Positions 38,013 through 48,699 of a DNA stretch of 64,000 bases are shown here, one piece after another. Position 1 is the stretch's first letter, and every line of letters starts with the position of its first letter. The stretch lies in assembly GCF_024713975.1 (NCBI RefSeq), contig NC_091098.1, positions 23,906,316 through 23,970,315 on the forward strand. The letters are read 5' to 3'. Below the pieces are notes generated by a model. That model was given only the letters and a program-made list of their open reading frames with translations, was not told the origin of the DNA and searched no databases. Source of the DNA: Paralichthys olivaceus. Taxonomy: Eukaryota > Chordata > Actinopteri > Pleuronectiformes > Paralichthyidae. The translations under genes were made by a program, and so were the position numbers.

Positions 38013-41000
38013 CACAAACACACACACAGACACACACTCGTGTTTCACTCCTCTCTGTTGCGCCGTTGAGGCTCTGACTTAGATTCATGGCACCATTGTT
38101 TCTCAGCCACTAGTGGCCTGCCATACATGGAGGTTTGTGAACAGGAGCAGATTGCCTTGATATTTATTAGTGCATGGGTTAATTTATGGCCCTGGATATT
38201 TACCTGGAGGTAAAAATGAAGATGGTGCTAAATATTGAGTCAACTCAGCATTCAAAGCAAACTTACTGGTTGAACGTTGTACGCCAGGAGGACAAACCTC
38301 TTGTCTGCGGACACTTGGAATTTGGTCGTGGTCAGATCCTGTCGAAAAACAAAGGAAGAAAATGAGATAAAACTTATTCGGAGACGTTTTGTCTCTCTCA
38401 CTGTGTGTGACTCACATATCCTCAGAACCGCTCATCTTATCGGCTTCACACTTGGACACATGATACATTCAATGTTACTCATCTTCAAATAATAACGTCA
38501 CCGGTGCTCTGTAGCAGCAGAAGCAACCGGGACTCATTGACCGAAGTGAGATCGTCGATCGTTGGGTTCTATATGAGGCAGGTTTAGAATGGCCACTGCA
38601 TTAGTTTATCCAATTGGAGTTCCTCAAGGGTCAATCCTGGGACCATGCTGCCTTTATGCCAGATTGTCTCTCTCCTATAACTGCTGTGCTGAAAATGTCC
38701 AGCTTCAGTTGTGAAACCTGGAAACGTTTCAAATCTGGCTATTGTACATAATGGTCTAGATCGTCTTTGTTATCAGTAACTACAGAGATTTATATGAAAC
38801 ATTTTAGATTTGATTGGATTGTGTGATTGACTGAATATGTAGTGTCTCAATAGAATGACTCTTTCAGATTATTGAATAAACATAAAGTCAGATTGAGAAT
38901 AAGAGATACTGAACTAAATGTAAGTAGGGTTTATACATTTTCTTTATAAAAAAACATTTTGGAGCCATAGCCACAAGCCTGAAATACTTGTGTCGTACGC
39001 TATTACAGTGATGTTAGGACCCTAAAATGCTTTGCACAGATAGAATCAGGACACAGCTTTCTAATGATGTATAATTTATCAGGGTTGTGTGAATATTGGA
39101 TGGAGTACAAACCAAAACCCAAAACATCCACAGTGACACTACAGGTAGGCCAAAGTGTCCCATGGGTGGGACAACACATTTTAAAAGGTTGAACAACAAA
39201 CTGTGTCCTTTGTGTTTTGTTTCTCAACATCCTAAATAGTATATTCTTCTGTGTTTCTGTTTTAAGCTGTAGCTGTAGCACCGTGACACCGGTGCTGGCT
39301 TCACTGCACTGTCCTCCTGTTAAATCCATGATGTTTGATTTGTGAATTCAAAATCCATTTTGTAAGCTGCTGCACAATTATCAGATACTATCAGATACTG
39401 TATCAGTGGGTTCCTCATCCCTTACACATCCATTAGTCCCCAGTCATCATGTTTTCATCTTTCATCTGTTAGTTTGCAGGATTACTCTTAAATCAGAGAA
39501 CAGCTCCAGGAATTGTATTTTCTTTTGTTTTACAATCGAGAGATTGGACATTTTTGTTAATTCAAACTCTTTGTTTGAATAATTACCAGATCGTGTTTAG
39601 GGGACTGCAATTTGGTGCAGATCCAAATAATTATCTGGATCTAGTTAATTTAAATTAGGCTTCATCATCATTTCTATTCTAATTAGAGCCATTCAACTAA
39701 ACCAATATTAACTCAGCATTTCTTTATTTGAGGAAAACCATTGTACTTCCTGGTATTCGTGACAGAAAATATATTTTTCTTATCAACAATGGCAGGGATG
39801 GCAGAGCCACATCACGACACAGAGGAGAGAGACTTCTTCTTAACCTGACAGCACAACCCTGCGTCAAGCTCCTCGGTGATGACCCATATAAGTCTGTCAG
39901 TGTCGTGCAGCAGAGGCGGCGTTCAAAATCATGCCCTTGCTTGGAAAATTCTCTTTGATGGCACATGTTGAGGACTCACAGAGCCGCCAGATTGGAGGGG
40001 GATGAGCCGATACTGTCTCTGTGCCAAATCTTTGTGGGATGTGGAACAGTGGGACTCATCAGCTTCTCTTTCCCTCCATCTGCAAGCTCCTTCCTTTGGG
40101 TTGGCCAGGTCTATCCGGCTGTCTGTGGTTATCAGCCAATCAATACTTAAAACCTGTCCTCCGCGCTCATAAGCTGTGTTGTTGCAACTCACCAGGGAGC
40201 TGTTGTCCAGCAGAGTGGAGGTGAGGTTGCTGGTGAGGCTGAACGACAGGACGTGTCCCTCTCGGGTGCGGACAGCCACTTCATTTTCTGAAGGGGTCAG
40301 GGGAGAGATAAAGTGCTGCGTTGAACGATGACTTAATTTAAACAAAGGCAGAGGTGCTCGCTGCGCCTGCAAACCAGCGGCTCAGTTTCAGGTGAGATCA
40401 TTAAAGGATCGTTTGGGAATTCTTACCACTCAACCAGGCTACACAGGGGTCGTGAACCTTGAAGTCCTCGCTCTCCAGATCCTCCATGGTGAGATGGGAG
40501 CGGAGTAACAAGTGAGATTCATCTTTAAGGGCAGAGAGACAGAGTTAGTTCATCAGAAGATCTTTCCTGTGTACAGAGGCAAAGCCTGAGCGGGTTTGCA
40601 GTTGGCCTATATTTCTGCTTCGGTCTTGGATTCTCTCTTTTTTTTTTTTTTTTGCATTTTAAGTGGCCCTGTTGATGTGTTTGTAGTTTGGAAGCACTCG
40701 TATTGACTGTTCAGTGGATAGTTACATTTTCATTAAACCGAGCTTAGCTGGAAGCAGGGGAACAAACCAACCTGACTCCGTCCAATGATTCCATCGTTAT
40801 ATCCCGTTTGTTTAATCTATAGAAACAACAAAGTGTAAAGACGTTTCTCCTTTTTAGGAGCGGTTCTTCAATCGAAGAGATTATTTTGTGGTTGCCTGGC
40901 AACTGCTCAGACCCAAGAGATAGTCAACAGGATTATAACATCCCATAAAATGTTGAATTGTTGTTTTTACAAAGATGATTTGAGAATGTATTACATTTCA

Positions 41001-41408
41001 CAAAGTCTCTGCAGTGAAACCACCTGAACCCTGACAGAGTCACCAGGAACAAGAGTCAGGTGAAAACTCTTTGTCACCTCTTAGGGATTTTTTTTTTCTA
41101 CTTTTACAAAGATGTGTTCATTTGTGAGATTTACACCTGTTCTCACCTGTTTCCATTCTTTGTGATATAAGATAAAAGTAAATATGAGTAAATAAACACA
41201 GTTCCTGTGATTCCACCACATTGCCACTCTGCTCTTCACAACCTCCACCCTCCCCTCCTCTCTTTCAGAGCTCTTACCAGGCGTGAGGAGGATGACCGAG
41301 AGAATGACCAGAGACATGACAGCCAGGATCACCACCATGGCAATTCCAATGCCCTTCCAGTTCCGCGGGGGACCGTCTGAACTCCCCAGGTCCTGAGAGT
41401 GACGGGGG

Positions 41409-41495
<87 letters not shown>

Positions 41496-44400
41496 ACAGT
41501 GATGAATGTGAGCAGGGATCGAGGAGGAGGAGGAGGAAGAACATTAGTGCTGCTTCATTTCCGCAGTCTCACAAAAATGTCCCCCTGACAGGCATCTCAG
41601 CGCAGTGAGTCTCAGGGGGGATTGAGACCAGCAGCGCTGAGACCTCGCTGAATTACACTCATTTTCCATTTGAGAGCTGTGTAAAATTGTTGCATGTGAG
41701 AAATCAGACTTTAATTGCAACAGCAGTTTTGGGTGCACCATCATTTTTCTTCATTATCACTCATTATCATTTCACTTGTTACGTGACCGATGGGACACGT
41801 GGCGCAGCTAAAACAGAGAGTGAAGTTATCAAGGAATTTGTGGTGCCTGAAACGACTTTTATAGAAAAAGCCGTTTCCTTCCTTAATCTGCAAGGAGCCG
41901 CTTCGGGGAGGATCAGGATTTATTCAAGAGCTTTGGATGAAGTTGTTAATGAGGGGAAAGGGGGAAAAAGACAGGGGCTGTATAAACAAAGAGTTATAGA
42001 CAAATGTGTCGTTGCCAAGAGAACCAAACTTCAAGTTGAGGCTCAAACCCTTACATAAACTCTGTAGTGTATATGGGATCTGGGGGAACTGATGGAATGA
42101 GCGGGCATCAGCATCAGTCACGATTAAACACAATTGCATTCTGTTCCCAGGCTGCGCTCCACTCCCTCATAATATGTGTCTGGCGCTGCTGGAGCCACAT
42201 GCCGGCTGGAGTGTGCGAGTTAAATCACACAGCAACCATAAAACTCAGCCTCCATTATGGCGGCTTCAGCCCTTTGGCATCACCCCTACATCAGCCTCGT
42301 CAGTCCCGGTCCAGCACACGTCTCACTAGGCCCCGGGGAGGACAACAGCGGAAGGAGGGCATCTCTGCGGTTCACTCCTCAACATATTGCGGCTCCTCCG
42401 TGCTCCCTCGGTGACGCCAGCTGTCCCTGAGTCTGGGCAGTCGGCCACAGTCGCCTTACAAACCCAACCTATAGCACTTCCTCTCCGCACACACACATCT
42501 ACCAGTACACAAACATACACTTCATTCTGCCCCAGGCCATCTGAATATCTTAAAGCTCCTTGCACTTGTGGTGTTGGAGTGCGGGAAACTGGCAGTGTAC
42601 TTAAATAACTGTCGTCAAGATGTCTTCAAAACCCATTTCAGGAAAGTGAACTTTGCAGAAAAACTGAAGATTAAAGGTGTGACAGTGGGATTTCTCATCC
42701 TATTTTATGACTCCATGTGTCTTTTATGTAAAAAAAAAAAGAAAATCCTTGTTACATTTACTCATGTCGTCGTTTTTAACAATTCATTTCAGAAGTTTCC
42801 ACGTCGTATTACGAGGGAGCGGGTCGACTGTATAAGACGAATGGAAGACATATGAGGTTTACTTTAACTGGAGTGGTTGCCAGTGCAGGACTCCCTGCCA
42901 AGGTCTCATCTTTAATAGATAGAGATCCTTGGCTGCAGTATCGCAACACGTTCAAATTAAAACCACCACCAGTTGCACCTGCAGGGACAACTTTTAAGTG
43001 ATGTTTGAACTCTGGCAGGTCAGCGCAGGCCAGAGCTGGGAGATTGATGTCCACAACTGTGAATCTACTCGCCTTTCTAACAGTCTGGTTTATCTCATTC
43101 TCGTGCCCCCTCTCAGCAACCAATCTCTCACTGAACCACTATTATCCCTCCATCAGATTAAGAAGCCTACAGTCGTCTATGAAGGCTTTGGTAGATTACA
43201 GTCAATGCTGCATCAGTGCACCTTTAACACTGTCTGCGTGACTGTACATGTACAATTTTGGAAAACGGACACCCTATGTATATGTTGTATATAACTATTT
43301 TAAATTTTACATAGAGAATTAAATAAATATTCTAATGTGGAAAGACACATTTCCAATTAAATTCCTCCACTTGACTGATTCTAACACAGTATTTTCATTT
43401 CTGAGTCCATCCTCAAATTACTGTGTGCAACATGAGAGCAGAACATCCTCCTAAATGGGATGCACGGCTCCTCTCGTTCCCCTGAGCCCAGGCATTATGT
43501 CCTACTTCCAATTAAGGTTAGCATCGTTGCAAAGACTGACAGGGAGAATCCCTTATTTGTGTAAATTAGTTTTTGTCACACACGCAAATGAGACGTGCAG
43601 AATCCCCCAGAGTGAGCGGAGGAAAAGCTGGTGGTGTCGACCGGCTGCTGGTCACGATGCACAAGGGACTTTAATGCAGCATAATCTGCTGGCACAGGTG
43701 AACAGAAGAGGAGCTGCAACATGTGACTGACCCCGCGTATCTCGCACAGCAGCCTGATGGACAAGCATATCTCCATCTATCAACATCGATACATCTCAGG
43801 GAAAGTTTTCTGCTGAGCCGAATGAAGAATTAATCACGCATTGACCTTCCTCAGCAAGCCGTCTTTTTTATTCCGCCCGCCTGATCCAGCAGGGGAGAGA
43901 GAGGAAGCCCGAGATGAGGTGTCAGTCAAACACCAAAGGGTGCGAGAATGCAAATCAAAGGTCTGTGTGTCTATGGATCCACCGCCTGAAGGTTTCCCCT
44001 CGAGGGGATTTTTATTCTGTCACACCACAGAACCCCTGCTTTAGAGTGAGGTCTTACATTCACTCATTCAAAATAAGAGAATCAATACGGTGTACAGTTT
44101 TATGAGGTCCAAAGGGAAACAATTAATCGTGGTAATACAGACGTACAAGGACTTTTAGACTGTTGAGCACTGTTTCTCTGTGTGACACCCCAACGTGGAA
44201 TATACGAGACCTACTCCGACCTATTCAAATTAAAAATCATAGCATCACAATGAACCATTTATTACGCCGCACACAAACTGATTCCAGCAAAGTGGCTCCC
44301 TTTTTCTCGGAGCACTGCACAACAAACAATTGCGTCTGTATTGATTGAGCTTGAACACTATAAAAGCAGGCCGTGCCTAACACAATTACTCAATCTGCAC

Positions 44401-47029
44401 AGCATGCACCACAGTTAGGTTCTGAGGAATCCAGGCAGCGCTAAGAATTCATAAATTGGGCTCAGGAGACCTCCCTGACTCCATCTTCTCTGTCTTTGAG
44501 ACAATAAATCACATGCAGAGGATTGAGGTAACCAGGCTGTTTGAGGATTCTGGTGCTGGATTTGCATACCTCTAACCCCCCCCCCCCAATTAACACGGGG
44601 AAATGATGTTTATTACACACATGACATTGGCAGCCACCATAAAAACAGGGGAGATCCATCGGCGGACACATGCAGGCTTCAATATAACCAATATGCTCGT
44701 GGTTTTAATGATTCACTGTAATTGCTCACGAGGGAACGCTCTAGATTAGCAAGTATCCCACGTACGTATTACCTTGTCAATATCTCTCACTGCCTCATTT
44801 CAAATGAAGGTCATCATTAGAGCAGGCTGTAACTTTAGCATGGTTGGAATAAATGGTTTCCAAGCATCTGTAGTAATGAGATACTTCAGCTCAGTATTGA
44901 TTCTTATCTTTTAGATCCAGAGAAATGTATGTGCTCCCTCTCGCTCCCCGCAGCACTGCTCCTCACTTTGTGTTTCTTATCTCAAAAAGCAGTAGTTACA
45001 CCATATGGGACTGATTTTTTTCTTTTTTGCCCTCGAGGCTTTTGCCAGACAATGCAGCGAAATGAAAGACCTGCAGCTTTAACCTCTGCTGCTGCAAGGC
45101 CGCCCTACACTGTCTCATTCTTTTCATGCTCCCCATCACGCGTAAGTAAATTACAGCATAAAAGGGTCGTGCATGAGACAGCTTCTCCCCCGGCACGTCC
45201 AGCCGCTCACAGTGACCGAGTTACTGCCTCTGCGAACAAGCAACATCTGTAAAAGACACGTGGGGGAGCGGTGATGACGTGTTAGTTACAGTAAGATACA
45301 ACAAAGGATGCTCGACTTATCGCCGTGGGACTTTACAGAAATACTGTCTCAGCACATGATATATGCTTAAATAAATACATAGATGGAACAACAATGAGCT
45401 CGCTGTATAAACTATGTACACAACATGAAACCACTGTGTTGAGAATGAACATCAAAACAATAACGATACAACAGATTTATCCCCTTTAATTTCTTCCTTA
45501 ACCCTGGAGACAAACTGAGCCAGAATCAAAGCTTGATGGTTTTGTGTGATATTTCTTTCGTAGTTAGACGTGTCCACGAGAGGTAAAGACTTATGTCATT
45601 AAACAAGGACGCACAAACACATGGCACAAGTGACAAACCACATTATTACTGGAAAACCCTGCTGCATCCTCTCACCGGCAGAGTGAAGTGAAGCAGTGAA
45701 AACCTTAATGAGAGTGTGCACATGTGATTTGTCTCATTATTAATTGTTTTTTCTGTGGAACGTCGATTATCGATTGGAGACAGTGACGTGAAATGTTGCA
45801 ACATATGCAGCTGATGGATTGTCTGTATACGCCCCTGCAGCCGTGTGTGTGTGTGGGCCCTTCTCAAGGAGACACTAACGCTGCAGGAGATGATTTCAGA
45901 CAAGTTTCCCAAAGATTTCATCTCATTAGCATTGTAAGGTTATTGTGTCACTTAACGTCAGACATCACCGTGCTCATATCACACAGCAATTAGACCTAAT
46001 TTCACTAATAACAGCTCCACGTAAAACTCTTGAACAGTTTTGCCACCAGGGCTGCGGCAGAGATTTTCATGGAGGGTGACAGTTTGATGAAATCAATTAA
46101 TGGGTCGACTTTGGCAGGATTTTTAAATGGTCTCGGTGCCCTGTGGATAAACAGAAGCACCACAATAACATGTCTGTGTGATGGTGCACTACAAAGTTTT
46201 ATCCATGGAGGGAAGCACTGCATTTAGTCCTGCATAGATATTCGTCGGGCATGTCCATCGGCAATATAAATAACTGATTATTAGATCAGAAATGGACACA
46301 CGTTACGCCATGAATATAAAATCCACCTACTCAACTGTAATTAGCCTTCATGAAATATCTCGCACTAAAACATAGTGAAATAAATGAGAAGACACAGGAA
46401 CTTGAACAAGAGATGTGCATTTAAAATGCAAGGATTATATTTGACTGTATGTCTATGTTATCGACTGGGAACATTAAACAGATGGCATTGTCTTCCTTCA
46501 CTGGCAATACCTCAGCACAAGCAGAGGGATAATCAATCATACACTGAGTGCAGCCTGTCAGCCCCTTTGTCACACATGCAGGTCCACACTGGAGGGGTGG
46601 GGGGGCAGTCTGCTGGGACACATCTGGATATTAGAGGAAAAGATTACAACTGTTCCTGGTGCAGATGTGATGCTAAAAGTCTGGATGGGACATGAAGGAG
46701 TGAGAGGATGTGGACGTCGGTGTTACTACAGCAGGCTGCCTGCACCGCAGTGCACGGTGTCAGGGGTGTCCAGTCCACAAGATTGATATTGACGAGCAGA
46801 AAAGTCTGAATGGGCGAAATGGCTGGAATCGATAGTCACAGTGTAGTGGGGGCACACACGAGGAATCCCTCTGCTGCACAACACACACACACACACACAC
46901 ACACACATCATGCACGCTGCACTCACATCTGCTCTGAATATGATGCAAAGTAAAGTCACAGCAACAAATAAATTAAACTCGTGCACGTACCAGCTCCGTG
47001 GTCATGTTTTGTTGAGTTGTTGCAATCAT
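25684..47029 (-). CDS. Inactive dipeptidyl peptidase, DPP10-like (DPP6/DPP10 family, Kv4 channel accessory subunit)
   Basis: Twenty-five coding exons: 46991-47029, 41278-41392, 40427-40522, 40193-40287, 38267-38338, 33857-33909, 33204-33285, 32601-32721, 32332-32486, 31650-31747, 31418-31541, 31007-31048, 30813-30917, 30228-30319, 29547-29594, 28703-28821, 28548-28595, 28211-28309, 27718-27784, 27387-27581, 27246-27300, 27044-27143, 26872-26930, 25991-26063 and 25684-25901. They give 789 residues (human DPP10 is 796). Order: 27-residue cytoplasmic tail, one membrane helix (28-49), beta-propeller (AHWWSMDG, VVNLYGPAHTLEMIPPDS, KQGARGEFHHIA), alpha/beta-hydrolase domain and acidic end (EDEEEDDD). 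The nucleophile motif reads YGKAFGGY, with Ala641 where active DPP4 has Ser, DPP6 Asp and DPP10 Gly; Asp717 (HGTAD) and His749 (YPDEGH) remain. The family is type II, enzymatically dead and modulates Kv4 channels. It resembles DPP10 more than DPP6, but its genomic place is not that of dpp10, so I give no symbol. The start codon and first exon are the least certain part. Confidence 0.92.
26220..26740 (+). mobile_element. LINE 3' remnant (reverse-transcriptase C-terminus and tail) in an intron of the DPP gene
   Basis: From about 26270 one frame reads RIDFKILLLVFKAWN, then QAPAYICDLLSPYEPD, matching the conserved end of fish LINE reverse-transcriptase proteins (the RxxFKxLLLxxKALN-GLAPxYLxDLL block of L2/Rex1-type elements). 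It stops at TAA near 26413. The following 300 bp end with a TTTATAAAGCACCTT string typical of such 3' tails. It is antisense to the host gene. Confidence 0.65.
28428..28457. repeat. Perfect 12-bp inverted repeat with 6-base loop
   Basis: AGCTTAAACTGA at 28428-28439 faces its exact reverse complement at 28446-28457 across the loop TATCGT. It lies in the intron between the exons 28548-28595 and 28211-28309 of the DPP gene, about 90 bp into that intron. Confidence 0.85.
33910..38266 (-). other. 4.4 kb intron of the DPP6/10-like gene
   Basis: It contains TG/TA dinucleotide runs (34035-34065), purine-rich sequence (35540-35740), C tracts (36053-36063; an unbroken C18 at 37457-37474), and CA repeats (37128-37160, 37989-38038). 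No alternative exon was recognised. Confidence 0.6.
37457..37474. repeat. C18 homopolymer (G18 in the sense strand of the DPP gene)
   Basis: Eighteen uninterrupted C bases on the plus strand, in an intron. The exact length may be affected by sequencing. Confidence 0.85.
38556..38700 (+). mobile_element. LINE reverse-transcriptase fragment
   Basis: At 38616-38645 the plus strand codes for GVPQGSILGP, the invariant block just before the catalytic YADD motif of non-LTR reverse transcriptases. It is flanked in the same frame by ALVYPI and CCLYA. The catalytic aspartates are not present. The fragment lies in an intron of the DPP gene, antisense to it. Confidence 0.7.
39560..39670 (+). repeat. Possible RTE-type repeat tail
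   Basis: The words GCAATTTGGTGCAGATCCAAATAA and ATCTGGATCTAG resemble a recurrent non-coding block of fish RTE-like repeats. Recognition is from memory only. Confidence 0.3.
41411..41492. repeat. (CA)41 microsatellite, (TG)41 in the sense strand
   Basis: Eighty-two bases of pure CA on the plus strand. It ends 18 bases from the acceptor of the membrane-helix exon (41278-41392). Confidence 0.97.
46881..46907. repeat. (AC)n microsatellite
   Basis: About thirteen AC units in DPP intron 1, about 85 bases downstream of the exon 1 donor in the direction of transcription. Confidence 0.9.
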
Positions 47030-47161
47030 TGTAATCCGCAACAAGCTCCGCAACGCTTGTGCCTCTGTCGCCTGAAAACCCGCCGAGCAGCTGCACTGGA
47101 ATCCTGCGGAGCTTCCTCTGCATGCTCCGCTCCCGCAAGTTTCCCTCACTGGAGCTGATGG

Positions 47162-47214
47162 TCTCTCTCTCTCTCTCTCTCTCTCCCTCTCTCTCTCTCT
47201 CTCCCCCTCTCTCC
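47162..47214. repeat. (TC)n tract at the 5' end of the DPP6/10-like gene
   Basis: TC units interrupted twice by CCC-type variants. Read along the gene it is (GA)n, in the promoter or 5' UTR. Confidence 0.9.
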
Positions 47215-48524
47215 AATCTGTTTATAGGCTATCGATTGGCTGAGAAATTAATCATGACAGGCAGTTGGATGTATAGATGAGCTACACTGGAAGACTTCAG
47301 CTGTTTCAGCATTTCTACAAACGCTTTAAAAAATGATGGTCTTGTTATTGTTTAATTTTACATTTAAATGTTATTAAAGATTTTCCATAACTGATAAGTG
47401 GACAACTAAAGAGACAGAGGGGGTGTTTCAGTGTTAATTGATTCTATAACTGTGTTTCTATTTGACACATAATGTGACCAGAGCACTTTGTTTTTTTTAA
47501 AGATCGTATTTCTCTTAACCATCAATAGACGAAATGGGACCAGGACTGAAATATTTCACGTTGAATTGTGTTGTAAGTACAGTCATGACCTTATTGTGAC
47601 CCGGAGGCCATCACCTCCTCTATCTGGATAAATCAGGGATGCTGATGCAGTTTCTTCCACACTTGAAAGCTTCAGGAAATTCTCCAGCCAATTATTTGGG
47701 TTAAAATAATCAATATCTCGTGGCTTTCACTTCATAAAGCTTCGGCGTTTTGTCATTTTTGTGTGTGCAGATGGTGAATACCTCTTTTTTATACAGTCTA
47801 TGATAAATACATGTAAAGATAATATATATATATATATATATATCTTTAGGATGAAATATCTCAACATCAATTGGATGGATTACAATTTAACTAAAATCAT
47901 CTGGTCTAATCATATATTATTGGCGATTAATCAAAATTAGATTAATTATTGAAAGTGACCAGATGATGGATCATTTTAACACCTCATGTGCACATGTTAA
48001 GTAATAAATACTAAATTTGACATAATCCTGATTTCTTTTCATTGCTCTCCTGTCATGTGTGAACTCACATTGAGTTTCCTCTCAGACCTTTTGCTTTAAT
48101 GCTATACCATACACATATACCGTAAAGATGAGGACTCACAGTAAAGAGATAACTTCCATTGAGAGGTGTGATGCAGAATCATAATAAATCTGTGCTCTTC
48201 ATGATCTTTAAGTGTTTTTAGCTAATTGGCGCGTACTGTCTTTACTTTGAAAGTTTAGACCGGAAGTTTGTTGTTTTCCCTCTCTGGATTCTCCAATCTT
48301 TTGATTCTTACATGTCACAAAACCAGAATATCTGTGTCCCGGGAACATTATCGCATCAGGTGTTTTTCAAACGGACATTAATCGGGATCTTTTACTCCAG
48401 TTTCTGTCTGTGATTGATCACAAAGAGCGAGCAGAGAGGAACGACGCGTTCGGTTTTATTTTGAAAGTTCCCTAAGTCGGAAGTCGCCTCTCGTTCCCTG
48501 ACGCCGGCTCAACGCTCGTCGCTG

Positions 48525-48547
48525 ATTGGCTGACGGCTGCATTTGAA
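48525..48547 (+). promoter_or_regulatory. racgap1 promoter: CCAAT box and CHR-like element
   Basis: ATTGG (inverted CCAAT) at 48525-48529 is followed by TTTGAA at 48542-48547. A second TTTGAA is at 48460-48465. There is no TATA box and the proposed first exon follows closely. CHR elements (TTTGAA) with nearby CCAAT boxes are the known signature of G2/M genes controlled by the DREAM/MuvB complex and NF-Y, which suits a cytokinesis gene. The spacing of 13 bases is shorter than the usual NF-Y to CHR distance. Confidence 0.5.
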
Positions 48548-48599
48548 TTACAACGCGCTGAAGGAAGCGGCGGCGGAACGAAGGACGAAGATTCAGTTC

Positions 48600-48699
48600 G
48601 TGTCTTAAAAAAAAAAAAAGAAAAAGAAACGGTGGAAACTTCTTCATCCACACAACAGACGCGGTCCTCGCTCCCCGGGGTCTCTCCACAGCGGACACG
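48600..48699 (+). other. Proposed non-coding first exon of racgap1
   Basis: GC-rich sequence ending in GACACG with a strong donor GTGAGTGG at 48700. It would splice to the acceptor TTTATAG at 49591-49597, seven bases before the racgap1 ATG. The 5' end is unknown; an A-rich run (48606-48628) lies at its start. Confidence 0.5.

Larger units (their letters stand above)
41393..46990 (-). other. First intron of the DPP6/10-like gene (5.6 kb)
   Basis: Largest intron in the window, between the short N-terminal exon and the membrane-helix exon. In mammals DPP6 and DPP10 use alternative first exons here, but I could not recognise one. It contains a (CA)41 repeat at its acceptor end (41411-41492), a C tract at 44577-44587 and an (AC)n run at 46881-46907 near its donor. 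Confidence 0.6.
47030..48599. promoter_or_regulatory. Divergent intergenic region between the DPP6/10-like gene and racgap1
   Basis: About 1.6 kb between two genes transcribed away from each other. Next to the DPP gene lies a 53-base pyrimidine tract (47162-47214), GA-rich on the sense strand and about 130 bp upstream of the proposed ATG. The middle is AT-rich, with an AT run at 47821-47842 and a dispersed-repeat piece near 47780-47925 (ATACAGTCTATG, GAAATATCTCAACA). The right end is the racgap1 promoter. Confidence 0.55.

Noticed and set aside
36001-38082. Several Pro-, His- or Thr-rich open frames
   Set aside because: They come from C tracts and CA repeats inside an intron of the DPP gene and show no splice or family support.
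41081-41608. Open frames of Cys-Val or Thr-His repeats on both strands
   Set aside because: They are read from the (CA)41 repeat. Only the part at 41278-41392 on the minus strand is a real exon.
47780-47925. Possible full mobile element near the racgap1/DPP divergent region
   Set aside because: Only short words recall fish repeats (ATACAGTCTATG, GAAATATCTCAACA); no ends, target duplication or coding part could be seen, so I mention it only within the intergenic entry.
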